From Trichodelitschia bisporula (taxonomy: Eukaryota; Ascomycota; Dothideomycetes; Phaeotrichales; Phaeotrichaceae), in NCBI GenBank assembly GCA_010356995.1, contig ML996707.1, positions 1 to 64,000 on the forward strand: a stretch of 64,000 nt of DNA, read 5' to 3'. Shown here piece after piece: positions 1 to 9,905 of the stretch (position 1 is the first letter of the stretch; each line of letters opens with the position of its first letter). Under the pieces are notes generated by a model. That model made no database searches. It was not told the origin of the DNA and was given only the letters and a program-made list of their open reading frames with translations. Both the position numbers and the translations under genes were made by a program.

Positions 1-1
1 G

Positions 2-253
2 GCGCTGCAGACGCTCGAGGGCCATGAGGATATCAACGCCGCGGCCTTCTGGCTGGACGGCAAGCAGTCGCCAGGTTCCAGATCGGATACTCCACGTTTC
101 AGAATTGTCGGGGAATGGATAACCATAGGCGCGGAAGAACGTCTTTGGCTTCCAGTCGAGTATCGCAGTCCGAAGGCCGTCGCCATTCACGGGGATAAGA
201 TTGGCTTAGGGTATGAGTCTGGTCGAGTGCTGTGTATGGAATTCATTTGCTGA
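2..253 (+). CDS. C-terminal end of a WD40-repeat (STAND/NLR-like) protein, partial
   Basis: The window opens inside an uninterrupted frame of 83 codons ending in TGA at 251-253. The reading LQTLEGHEDINAAAFWLDGK is a typical last WD40 blade. It is followed by a tail resembling the usual end of fungal NACHT/NB-ARC-WD40 proteins: GEWITIGAEERLWLPVEYR, then IHGDKIGLGYESGRVL and a short acidic or hydrophobic end. In that family the WD40 propeller senses a ligand and the N-terminal part, outside this window, carries the NTPase switch and effector. The expected 'AFSPDGK' reads 'AFWLDGK' and the blade is shortened. The gene may therefore be diverged or already decaying; the missing 5' part prevents a decision. 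Confidence 0.6.
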   Translation, partial: ALQTLEGHEDINAAAFWLDGKQSPGSRSDTPRFRIVGEWITIGAEERLWLPVEYRSPKAVAIHGDKIGLGYESGRVLCMEFIC

Positions 254-2274
254 AGTGTCTCTTAACCTCCTCCCCACCCACCTCCGTTGCGGCCATGGTC
301 TTTTTATACCTTTTTTTAGAGCGAAAGTGGCAATGAATTACGTATTGAAATGGGACAGCTTTGAAATCGAATGCTCCAATTACAAATAGTAGCAATGGCG
401 GATGAAAATATCACCATCAGCGATGTAATAGCTTCAATGCATTGTGGATCTGGAAGTATCTAGAATTAACCATTCCTTCACAACGCAGAGAAGATATGAT
501 GGAATGTGGTGGCTGTGCTGAAAGTTTGCCACTCCCAGCTTCTTGTGTCTAGCAAAGCGTTGACGAAGACGAGGCCAGGCCCTAGCTCAACCTGTTTCAA
601 GCCGGAAAAGGGAGACGGTCACATACAGCATGTCCTCTCATTAGCCTCCATTGATAAAGACGTGAAGCTATGCTAGGATGCTAGGGGGATAATCCTGTGT
701 ATGTCATCCGAGACCCTGCACAGAGAGCCTGATTCTTGAGCGCCACCTCCGGGCGCGCCACTATCTCCTCCGCGCCACCAATTCCACCCGCGCCACCAAC
801 TTCACCCGTGCCACCAGCCCAGTCGCCACCTGCGCCACTGCCTCAGCTCGTCTCCCTTCCCCCACCACGGTACAACCCCGTACTCAGCCCGCTAGTCACC
901 CCACGCGGAGAATCGGAGTGCGGGGTAGCGTTGCCTAAGTCACGTTCAGGCAGAGGTGACGCTGCAGAGACGGAACAGGGGTCCCTACAGGCGCCCACGC
1001 TTGATCGAGATATGACCCTCCCGATACTCATCATGCTTCGCTTGCAGATCCAACCGGGCCAGTTCTGTAGGGGAACCGGCGACAGGCCGAAGACGGGGCG
1101 ATTTGAGGGAGGCGTGGTGGTTCAATGTGGAGGCAGGACGAGCACACGTTACTGCCCATCCAAAATCTCTTAACGCGCCAGTAATTTACTCGAGCGGCGC
1201 CGCGCCCACCCACCGCTCGACGTAGAAACCGAGGCGCAGAACCCGCACCGTACATCCCAGCTGCTCGAGCAGTCACTCCGCAAGCTACGCCAGCTGCTGC
1301 ATCCCGGCGCCCTCACCGAGTACAGTTCTGCGGGGCTGCCGGCGTTGTCGAGCCGACGGGCCAGCGCCCGCGAGCCGCTCCGGTTGAGCCTGTTCGACGA
1401 GGCTGGTCTCCGACAAGGCCCATGTTGCGCACCACTATCCCGCTGTGGCCGAGAAGCCGCGGAAGACGGCCCATGTCGTGATGCCGCCGGTGCGGCGTGT
1501 GTCTACGCCAAATGGCAAAGGTCCGCCCCAGGGCGAGACGATTCAGGTGGAGCCGAAGCCCCAGATGACGCCAGCGCCGGACATACTAGGCAGCATCCAA
1601 GTGACGGCTCGGAAGCCGGTCCGGCCTGTCATCCAGGTCCAGCAGCCTGTTCAGGCTCGGCCAACCGTCCGGTCCAGCCTGGTCAGGTTCGGCCAGCAGT
1701 CACGGTCCAGCAGCCCGTGGTTCAGCCAACCGTTCAGATCGGGCCAGCCATTCAGGTTCAAGCTACCCAGATGAACAATTTAAGAGCTGCTTGATCAGCG
1801 GTTTAATGAAGAGCGGCTTGATAAGCGTTTGAACTGTTTGATCGATTGACTGCTTCATTGCTTGACTACTTGATCGATTGACTGCTTAAGTGATTGACTG
1901 CTTGACTAACCACACCCCATCAAAACATTGCGCCGAAAAGTGTTCAAAGGGGCGAGAAGGACCAGATTGGTAATCATTGAGTTCGAATATGTTCTAGTTC
2001 TTTCTGTTTATGCAAGCGTATTCGACACTCTTATGTATATATATCAGCAGATAGTTAGGTTGCAGGAATTCGACCAACTCATCGTAATACTCCAAGTGTT
2101 GGAAAGCGGTGGCTGTGTTCAGCCTTACCCAGTTTCAGCCACAGGGCTCGAGTCTAAGTAGACTCGGGATCCCCACCACTTTGACAGTTAAGCAACTTGT
2201 TCATGGACAAACCTTCGGTCTAACTTGTGATGCTGTGATGTTTCCATTAATATCACGCCTCCTTTTAAACAAAC
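254..2274. other. Gene-poor stretch with low-complexity, coding-like remnants
   Basis: No intact gene is evident. Between about 740 and 850 lies a run of degenerate CGCCACC-type triplets that reads Pro-rich. From about 1262 to 1794 the + strand reads a Val/Gln/Pro-rich repeat (units such as VQQPVQARP and VQQPVVQPTVQ ending QMNNLRAA), but it changes frame more than once. I read it as the remnant of a repetitive Pro/Gln protein rather than a working gene. The rest is AT-richer and shows nothing I can name. Confidence 0.4.
1801..1912. repeat. TTGA/GCTT-rich short tandem repeat
   Basis: Irregular copies of the motif TTGATCGATTGACTGCTT and shorter pieces (GCTTGA, TTGACT) follow one another. It is a decayed simple repeat, with no coding sense seen. 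Confidence 0.55.
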
Positions 2275-3425
2275 TCAGTGTGTAACTGGAAGGGCAGAGG
2301 CGGCATCGCCACGTCCGACGGCAAGCGCGACCGCTGGCACGTCGACGAGGCCGGCGAGCTAGTCGACAGCCTGCAGCCCGGCGCGCAGAGCAGCGGATGG
2401 ATCAAGCGCGTCGTCGACCTGGTCCGGAAACAACTCGCCGACGGCGAGGAGTGGGGGATCGGATGCATCAACTCTGCGTTCGTGGAGTAGATTGCGCGCA
2501 CGCTGCCCGTTATCGCCGTGGACGGCGAAAGGAAGGGCCTGGAGAAGTTTGTGGTTGATACGCTGCGCACCTGGGCGGGGCACAAGTGGGAGGGCGCGCG
2601 CGTTGTGAGGTTGGTTGAGCGCATCGTTAAGCGCCTTGTCTACCAGTGGTATTAGGACTTGTACGTGCGCCCGCACCAGCGCCCGCTCGCGGCGTATACG
2701 CGCCCTCTCCTGCCGGCTAGTCTCGCCGTCCCGCCCGCGCCCACCGTGATGCCGTTCCACACCTTCACGGCCCTGATGTCCGCCGCGCAAGTCCGGTCCA
2801 TATCATAGCGCAACGGTCTGCGCATCTCAACCTCCACGCTCAAATCCCTCTGGCTGCCGCCCACCGTGCACCGCCCCCCGCCCCCGCCCGCCCCGCATCT
2901 CAACGTCGGCTACGTGAGCGGCAACTTCAACAACCACCCGTTAGCGCATTTGACGCAATCCGTCTTCGGACTGCACGACCCGACTCGTGTACGCGCGTTC
3001 TATTATGCCACGACTGCAAGCGATGGCTCCGTGCACCGCGCGCAGATCGAGCGCGAGGCGCCTGTATTCTGCGACGCGACGCTCTGGCCCGTCGAGCAGC
3101 TCGTCGCGCAAATCGTGGCGGACGGTATCTACATCTCGTAAACCTAAGCGGATACACGCGGGGCGCGCACAACGAAGTCTTCGCGGCGCGGCCGGCGCCG
3201 ATTCAAATGTCCTTCATGGGCTTCGCGGGGACGCTAGGCGCGGAGTGGTGCGATTATCTCTTGGCTGATGAAAAGGCGGTTCCACCGACGATGTTGAGGC
3301 CGTGGCGGGAGAATGTGGGTGCTAGGGATCTGACGGAGGATGGGCATTTTGGGGAGAATGTGGTGTATTGCAAAGAGACTTTTTTTGCTGCGATCATGCG
3401 CAGAGTGCGCCTGATGCGGGGGGGG
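2275..3425 (+). pseudogene. Decayed copy of an O-GlcNAc-transferase-like (GT41) gene, central part
   Basis: The stretch reads in pieces as the catalytic half of the fungal TPR/O-linked GlcNAc transferase-like family. Blocks in order are CNWKGRGG, ARVVRLVERIVKR, VMPFHTFT, then LNVGYVSGNFNNHPLAHL, QIEREAPVF, GYTRGAHNEVFAARPAPIQ and MSFMGFAGTLGAEWCDYLLA, ending near FFCCDH. Together they follow the family's collinear order for about 380 codons. The reading is interrupted by several in-frame stops (for example after SAFVE, and after YQWY) and by at least two frame changes, one before LSGYTRG and one inside FFCCDH. It lacks the N-terminal TPRs and the C-terminal half. No intron is needed to read it. 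A working copy presumably lies elsewhere in the genome, because the bases still encode conserved family blocks. It ends abruptly at a run of G (about 3418-3427), where an unrelated gene fragment begins on the other strand. Confidence 0.8.
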
Positions 3426-3428
3426 GGC

Positions 3429-4187
3429 ATTTAGGGCATCGATGTATGCTTTTTTCACAACCAACCCTCCCATTGAGTGGGCGACAAACAGGATAGGCAC
3501 GGTTCCGATTTCGTGGCTTTCGCGTGTATCATGATTTCGGCTACGAGCCATCAAGGCCAGTCAGTCCATGGCGAAATTCCCAATAGTCTGGTTGTTGGCT
3601 TCGGTCGACAACCAATCCGCGTTGTAACCATAGGTGAAAATCCTGGCCTTTTCCATACCACGCTCTTTCGGAAGCCATTCACCTGGCCAGAAGAGCTCCG
3701 GGTTGCCGCCTTTGGCCCAGGTTGCATGACTTGAACCGCCGAGTCCGTGAACGAATATGATATCCACAGCGGGAGAACCGCTCGGCGCCGCGACGAGGGT
3801 TAGGGTGCGCGAATTCGGTAGCGATGTGGGTACAACCGTCTCGCGACCTGTGGGGCCGGGACTCGATGATGATGGTGGCACGCGCTGCTCGCTGGGCTCG
3901 GTGGAGGGTTGGCCGGCGGGAGCACGGAATGCAACATGATTACCAGCTGCGCTGGGCTCGGTCCTGTCACCGGCTTCATCGCGTTTCTTGCCATGTTTAC
4001 GCCTTTGTCTGTTCCAAAATTTGTCCTGAACCCAGTTAGTAAGGGCCAAAGGCGATGGCAGAAAGAGCTCAGATACAGTGAATACAGTTGTACCACACAT
4101 GGGAGTGAAAACGGCATACATCGAGCTTAAGGAGCAAGAGCAGTGTGGCGAAGGAACATACGTACCATGATGGTTCAGAGCTGTCAA
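3429..4187 (-). pseudogene. N-terminal alpha/beta-hydrolase part of a STAND (NLR-like) gene, truncated
   Basis: On the minus strand the frame reads a charged, Ser/Pro-rich lead and then VDIIFVHGLGGSSHATWAKG, ELFWPGEWLPKE, ARIFTYGYNADW and, after one in-frame stop, PILFVAHSMGGLVVKKAYI. These are the oxyanion-loop and nucleophile (GHSMGG-like) blocks of the SERAC1/PGAP1-like hydrolase domain. That domain forms the N-terminus of many fungal NACHT or NB-ARC proteins and may act as the effector of an NLR-like sensor. The match stops at KAYIDALNA, exactly at the G/C-run at about 3418-3428. No NACHT or repeat part follows, and beyond the run the sequence is the OGT-like fragment in opposite orientation. 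The first exon boundary is uncertain: an intron with CTAAC near 4040 could precede the charged lead. I consider it non-functional. Confidence 0.7.
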
Positions 4188-4650
4188 GACGCTTCGTTGC
4201 TCAGTTTTGAGATGCTAAAGAGGCGAAAAGCTGATGGGAAATGAACCAGGTCCGCGAGCCACTGGCCCTCAGCTGCTGTGGGATTACTCAGTGCGGGGGT
4301 GCTTGGCGCTCCCAGCCCCGTGTACTACGTGGAGGCTGTGACAAGTGCGCAAAGGCATTCTCGGTCTGTCCTGGCCGTCCAGTAACAGCTGCAGCTGGTC
4401 CCGGCACCGGGGGGCGCAGCCTGACCACCGACAGCCTATCTCGAGGGACACGCTGTCCCCAAAACCCAGAAGGAGGACCAGTGGGAACTCGCAGGGCGAG
4501 AAGCGGAGGGAGGGCAGTAGCATCGCAAGCCAAAATGAGTGCAAACGTGGAGCATCATGTCACTCTCAAAACTGAAGTTGATAGTTCTAGTTGGCGGCTT
4601 GATGTCAAAACTGAGTAGGATGGGATCGGCTTGCAGGGGTCTGACGAGTC

Positions 4651-4696
4651 GCGCCTGCGCCTGCGCCTGCGCCTGCGCCTGCGCCTGCGCTTGCGC
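4651..4696. repeat. (GCGCCT)n hexanucleotide repeat
   Basis: About seven tandem copies of GCGCCT, the last with a T variant. On the minus strand it would read Ala-Gln repeats, but no gene surrounds it. Confidence 0.85.
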
Positions 4697-5805
4697 GAGC
4701 CCCACTTTCATCCGCCCCACTACTCCAGACTGGACACCACCAGCGATCAGCATTGTTAGACGACGTTGAGTAGATTTAAGCACCTACGAACCCGCCCGGT
4801 GCTTTCCTTCTTTGAGGCTAGCGGTGCATGGCTTGAATGCCTCGGCATTGGGAGGATGGTGCGCGATCCGCTGGAGTTCAGGACCAAATGTTGGTATCTG
4901 CAACTGTGGATGGTAGCCAGAGTGGGCGAAAGCAAGATGGAGGGTAGGTGATGTATGCAAGGCCTCGTCACAGGCAAAGTACAAGTAAGCTTTTGAAAAG
5001 GTTAGAAAATGACAAAGAAGACAGCAGCGTCTCGGGGCCCTCAGCAGTGTGTAAACAGCAGTCGCATATCGCCTTCCACTGCCCCTGTCAATAACTGCCC
5101 TTAGGCCTAGTGTTGACCGTCACTCCCTGCCCAACTCACAGATGGGTCCTTTCCAGGATACAAACGATGCCTTCCATACTCATGAGTGCCTTAACAGTAC
5201 TTGCTTGGTGCCTTTGTGCCTTACGTCCCGTGTTCACATCAGCCAGTCTACGATGAAATAGTCGTGATTCTGAAGCATATCGGGTTCTCATCCTACCTAT
5301 CCACTCGTACAAAGGTAGTCGAAGATTTCCTCCTGTTCCCTCAGCCGTTCAGCGCGAAGCTCGTCACTATCGACTGCTTTTGGGGTCGGGCGCGAATGGG
5401 TCAGGCGCGCTTGCCTCTCTTTCGAGGACATGAGATATTTAATGATCGTGTCTTAAGGCCACCATGGACCACTTGGAGGCGGAATCAGACATGTCCTTTG
5501 CCATTTTTTCGAGGTGTGATTATTCGAGTTGAGGTTAATGGATTGTGATGAATGACTGTAAACTTTGACTGGGCGTAGCATTTATATACCTCTGGTCGCA
5601 GGGACAGTTGGTTCAAGAGTCCCAAAGCGGACAGAGTGCACTCCAGAAGCCACATGCGTTGCGTACGTCAGCATGGTGCGTAGTACTACGGTACCAGGCC
5701 GAATATATGTTAGGGGTCCAAAGTCCCCCAAGAAAAGTAATGATTCCTCTCCCGGTTCACTGGCAATGCCTCACAAAACGCCGCGGGGTGAACCCTGAGC
5801 TCTAG

Positions 5806-5862
5806 AGTACCGGGTAACTCGCTCAGTGCCGGGTAACGAGCTGAGTGCCGGGTAACGAGCTC
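5806..5862. repeat. Three tandem copies of a 19-bp unit
   Basis: Unit AGTGCCGGGTAACGAGCTG. The first copy differs at four places (AGTACCGGGTAACTCGCTC); copies two and three are nearly identical. Confidence 0.85.
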
Positions 5863-6266
5863 TACCTAACAACTGGTCGCGTACGGCACATCATCGATAC
5901 TGGTAGACGCATCTTAATGCGAATATCTGACTGCGCTAGCATGCTAACGATAAACCTAATTCCCGATAAACCCGGACCAGCGGCACGCTATGTAGCTACG
6001 CCTTATTGCTCTTAGTCCTGTTGCAGTTGATGCATGGGATGAAGTCGCGATCGTGACGTCAGATTAGCCTAGGCTACCGGCCCCTTCGGCCCTCTCACGA
6101 TGTCCTTCACCGCCAGCGCCGCAAAATTAGCCACGTCACCGTCATCACGATTCTTATCACCACCCCTCGCCCTTCACTCGTCGCCATACCACCACACCCC
6201 CCTCATGATACCAACTCCCCCATACCACCCGCTGATACCACTATCTTCCACCCCAATTTACCTACA

Positions 6267-7144
6267 ATGTACGATCCCCCGGAAGGTCCACCTCCAGGAT
6301 GGCGTCCGCTCAAAGACGTCACGTTCGCACCCGTGCACGATGAGCACTGGCCTAAACTAGCTGCCCGGGGCTGGACTACCGTTACCAGCGCCCCGGATAC
6401 AGACGCGCTCGTCACTGCGGCCGCGGCCTTCTTCGCCCAGCCCGCCGCCGCCAAGGAGGTTCCCGGCTACACCCACATCGCGGGCGAGAAGCAGCTGCTG
6501 ACGTTGACGTCCCCGACACAGTTCCCGCCCGCGGCGGCCATATGGACGCAGGCGCGCAAACTCCTCCTTGAAGCGCTGGCCGCCGTCGAGCGCTCCCTCG
6601 CCATGCCGCCCGGCGCGCTGAGTCGCTTCGACGGCACACACAGCATCCTGCGCGTGTTTGATTACGAGGGTGCGGGCCTTGTTGCCGAGCGTGCGTCACA
6701 GATTCCGGCTTTTCCGACCTGGCTAACCGCCCAGCGCACTGTGACCTAGGACTGCTCACCCTCGTCGTCAGCACGACGCCTGGCCTCGAGGTCTGGGATG
6801 ACGGATGGGTGCCTATCGAGCGCAACTCTATTGCTGGCACGCTCCTCGTGGGCACCGAGCTCGCGTTCCTGACTAACGGGCGCTACAGCGCGGGACGTCA
6901 TCGCGTGGTCGCGGACGGACCGCGGTACAGCGTCGTCTTTGCCCTGCGGGCGCACTGGCCGACGCCGATCGACTACACAACTCTCTCCACCCCAATTACA
7001 GGCACATTCGCTGGGCCTCCCACAGCGGGCGAGCTGGCCCAGCGCATCCGTGCCACTCGCTATAATATCAATGGCCCGGTCGAGGGGCGCAAGAGGCCAG
7101 CCCTAGCACAATCTGCACAATCTCCAGCCAATCTATCAAAATAG
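6267..7144 (+). CDS. 2-oxoglutarate/Fe(II)-dependent oxygenase (isopenicillin-N-synthase-like)
   Basis: Two exons, 6267-6690 and 6735-7144, give 277 aa. The 44-nt intron (GTGCGT...CCGCCCAG, branch CTAAC) restores the frame exactly at the iron site AEPHCDLGLLTLVV. The N-terminal half resembles the DIOX_N region (residues about 20-75). The jelly-roll half carries the Fe ligands H143-x-D145 and distal H197 (GRYSAGRHRVV), and the 2OG-binding R205-x-S207 (PRYSVVF), so all catalytic residues are present. The family oxidises small molecules such as peptides, alkaloids and gibberellin precursors; the substrate here cannot be told. At 277 aa it is shorter than the usual 320-350 aa, because both ends are trimmed. 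No biosynthetic cluster is visible around it; the downstream neighbour, 83 bp away, is an unrelated secreted protein. Confidence 0.85.
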
Positions 7145-7227
7145 GATCGCCGAGGCCGCGCGTGCCATCAGGGCTACTTAAGCACCCGAATGACCATCGT
7201 CTGGCACCGTCAGCCACCACCGTCAAC

Positions 7228-7730
7228 ATGCATCTCCTTCTCCTCCTTGCAGCGACCGCCCTCGCGGCCCCGCAACGCCGTACGTCCCTGCCATGGCACC
7301 CGTTCCATCACTGACCGCCGCAGCACAGCAGACACCGCGGCCCAAGGGCGTGGTCGGCCAGCTTGCCGAAGGCATCGGCGCCGGGATCCAGGACGTCGCC
7401 GACGACGTCTTCGGGTGGCTGCCGTGGTACAACGGCGCGGACCAGCCCCAACCGCCGCGCCAACCACCGCGCCAACAGCCGGCGGCATCGACCGTTGTCG
7501 TCTATGTGCCAACGCCAGCGAACTACGGAGGCGGGCGCCCGACGCAGGCACAGGGCGCGTGGGGACAGCCGGCGCAACAGCAAGGCGCGTGGGGGCAGCC
7601 GAAGCAGCAGCAGGGCGCGTGGGGAGGACAGCAGCAGGGTCTGCCATGGAACGGACGCTCGAGCGAGGTAGAGCAGGCAGATAACGGGGCAGAGAATGCA
7701 GAGACGGAGACGGAGACGGTTGAGCAGTAG
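7228..7730 (+). CDS. Small secreted protein with QGAWGQP repeats
   Basis: Exons 7228-7279 and 7324-7730 give 152 aa. The 44-nt intron (GTACGT...CCGCCGCAG, branch CTGAC) falls just after a clear signal peptide, MHLLLLLAATALAA. The mature part starts APQRPQQTPRPKG, has a short region with DVFGWLPWYNG, then Pro/Gln-rich sequence and three near-repeats of QGAWGQP/QGAWGG (residues about 100-130), and an acidic, Thr/Glu-rich tail ending ETVEQ. There are no cysteines and no recognised domain. It could be a wall-associated or surface-active protein; this is a guess from composition. Without the intron, neither exon would be seen as a gene. Confidence 0.7.
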
Positions 7731-7868
7731 TCAATTTTTAGTGCATCAATTCGCCCAACGGCCGTGTTCACCCATCAGGCAGCGTGACACGTCCCTCTTA
7801 TACGCCCGCGTCGGTGGCGTCCCCAAGGGGTTGTGAAGTGGCTGGCGGCCTAGTGCTATGCAGTAGTT

Positions 7869-8114
7869 CTAGTAATGCTTCAAGTCGAGCCGGTGCAGAT
7901 GCTCGGCATACTCGCGCGACAGCTCATCGGCCGTAAAAGGTATCTGTCTCGGCGGAACAGTGCCATATTGACACGAGCCGGCACGCCGGTTGGCAGGCTT
8001 GGGCGGTGATATGGAGACAGAAACGGCGAACAATGTAGCCAAGATTACGGTGTGGATGACGATGCGGCTGCTGCGATTGAGGATATGGATAATGCCGCTC
8101 CGGATATGATGCAT
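7869..8114 (-). CDS. Possible 81-aa single-pass membrane protein
   Basis: An ATG at 8114 opens 81 codons ending TAG at 7869-7871. The N-terminus is basic (MHHIRSGIIHILNRSSR), followed by one hydrophobic segment (IVIHTVILATLFAVSVSI) and a polar tail (PFTADELSREYAEHLHRLDL) that looks like a helix. Basic end, one membrane span and soluble tail would fit a small inner-mitochondrial-membrane protein, but I recognise no family. The frame continues further upstream without an obvious better start. It may be a chance frame. Confidence 0.35.
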   Translation of the reverse strand: MHHIRSGIIHILNRSSRIVIHTVILATLFAVSVSISPPKPANRRAGSCQYGTVPPRQIPFTADELSREYAEHLHRLDLKHY

Positions 8115-8605
8115 GTCGCAGCATGATGCAATGTGAACGCTCCATAAGCTCGGTTTGCCAGCGTCCAAAGCCTTCTGCTGCCCACTGGGTCAATCATCAA
8201 ATGTCTAGCAGTGTTTGCGGGCACTTGATGGAAACTGCAGGCCAGAAATGGATGACAATCAGACATGCGGCGCACTTTGGGGATGCTTTTAACCTCCCAG
8301 AATGCCGCAACGCATGCAGCCACTTTGTTCCAGCGAGTCTCTGTATTGTAGGCTGCAGAAACTCCAAGAGCTAGCAGACTAGACGTAATTTATACTGTCG
8401 TCAGCAAATGTGAGTTTGAAGCTGTTGATTTGCGGTAGATTTGCGGTAGACTTTTGTGTGCCCTGCAGTGTACTCGTAAATGCCATTGGCCGTCGTACGA
8501 TGCTGCGTGGAGGGAACAAAGACCTCAAAAGCAGATGAGATGGGCATGGAGATGAGACGGAGGACATAAATGAGAGGAAGATGCACTGAGGAGAGAACAC
8601 AAAAA

Positions 8606-8631
8606 GAAGAGAAGAGAAGAGAAGAGAAGGA
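8606..8631. repeat. GAGAA-type simple repeat
   Basis: Tandem AGAGA units in the region upstream of the Arl2-like gene. Confidence 0.7.
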
Positions 8632-8797
8632 CACGATGCAAATGTGAGTGAGGTCGTTGCATCCGGCACAAGAGGCACCCGCATCCGCCAGTCACGACTA
8701 CAATCACAAGTCACGACGAGGCAGGACGCAACCCACCGCCCCTGTCGCCGAGACCATCTCCAGGCTCAGAGCGTCGAGCTTCACCCCAACACCAAAA

Positions 8798-9550
8798 ATG
8801 CTGTCGATTCTGCGCAAAGCACGGCTCAAGGACAAGGAGATGCGTGTGCTGCTGCTGTTCGTGCCCACCGTCTCCTCCACTCGTCTCGCTCCACCCATCC
8901 TCATATCCTACCCCGCCCTCATCAACCCCCACCACCTACACCCTCTCCATATGCACTAACCCACCTCTCTCCGCAGCGGCCTCGACGCTGCTGGCAAGAC
9001 CACCATCTGCAAGAAGCTCCTCGGCGAGCCAACCGACAGCGTCAGTCCGACGCTCGGGTTCATCATCAAGACCATCGAGCACGGCGGGTTCCGGCTTAAC
9101 GTGTGGGACGTGGGCGGACAGAAGACGCTGCGGACGTACTGGAAGAACTACTTCGAGAAGACGGACACGCTTGTGTGGGTGGTGGACGGCACTGACGGCG
9201 CTCGCCTGCCTGACTGCCGCGACGAGCTGCACCGCCTGCTGCAGGAGGAGGTAAGAAAGTCTGCCCGCGCGACGCTGATGTCGCTGACCTGCAGCGCCTC
9301 ACTGGCGCGAGCCTCCTCGTGTTCAAGAATAAGAGCGACGTACCTGGCTGTCTGAGCGAGGACGCTGTGCGCGAGGTGAGTCGCCCCTCTGATGGTCGGA
9401 CGAGCACCAACGACGCAGGCGCTCGAGCTCGACTCCATCCGCTCGCACCGCTGGACAATCATCAGTTGCAGTGCCGTGACAGGCATGAACCTCGATGCAG
9501 GGCTGGAGTGGGTGGTGCAGGATGCAAAGGAGCGGCTGTTTCTGTTCTGA
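8798..9550 (+). CDS. ARL2: ADP-ribosylation-factor-like GTPase Arl2 (Cin4/Alp41 type)
   Basis: Exons 8798-8856, 8977-9250, 9295-9375 and 9419-9550 give 181 aa, matching the family's roughly 184. Introns are 120, 44 and 43 nt, and the frames join cleanly. Motifs in order: P-loop GLDAAGKTT (about residues 21-29), switch I with SVSPTLGFIIKT, switch II WDVGGQKTLRTYWKNYFEKTD, base contact FKNKSD and SCSAVTG. WDVGGQ and the YWKNYFE run favour Arl2 over Arf1 or Arl1. Arl2 regulates tubulin folding cofactors and microtubule assembly, and mitochondrial partners in some species. Oddly, the protein starts MLSILRKARLKDKE, without the Gly2 seen in most Arf/Arl proteins, so N-myristoylation is not expected from this start. 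The first donor, GTTCGT, is weak, which leaves some doubt about exon 1. Confidence 0.9.
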
Positions 9551-9727
9551 TGGCGGCGGCGGACGGTAGAAGAGATCTAGACGCGAGAGACAGATAGATA
9601 GTGATAGTGGAGTGCACAGTAAACAATCGTGTGGTTGCTTCTGCGGGCTGAAACATCGGAAATGCAAGCCGAGCGCCGGCTTTTCCAGCTTTCCAGCTCA
9701 CCGAACGCAAACCTCCTCCATCTTCCT

Positions 9728-9776
9728 TACAACCGTCCAAGACCTCACCGTCCAAGACCTCACCGTCCAAACCTTT
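9728..9776. repeat. Short tandem repeat in the leader of the gelsolin-like gene
   Basis: Two copies of CCGTCCAAGACCTCA and a partial third, about 130 nt before the ATG. A C-run follows shortly before the start codon. Confidence 0.6.
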
Positions 9777-9905
9777 CAACCTACCCAATTCGCCAATGCC
9801 GACGTCCAGCCGCTGACAGGGGTACGTATTTTGAACTCCATCCCTCCCGCATCCCCTCCACATTCATATCCCAATCCAATTCCCCCCCCCCACCCCCAAC
9901 CCGCC

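Larger units (their letters stand above)
4188..6266. other. Gene-poor stretch with small tandem repeats
   Basis: No gene recognised. It contains a hexanucleotide repeat at 4651-4696 and a 19-bp repeat at 5806-5862. One longer frame at about 5201-5548 on the plus strand has no family signal and no good start. C-rich, pyrimidine-rich sequence at 6110-6260 probably belongs to the promoter and leader of the oxygenase gene that follows. Confidence 0.45.
7731..8797. other. Intergenic stretch with a possible small gene and a GA repeat
   Basis: About 1.07 kb between the secreted-protein gene and ARL2. It holds one short minus-strand candidate (7869-8114) and a GA-rich simple repeat near 8606-8631. 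Nothing else is supportable. Confidence 0.4.
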
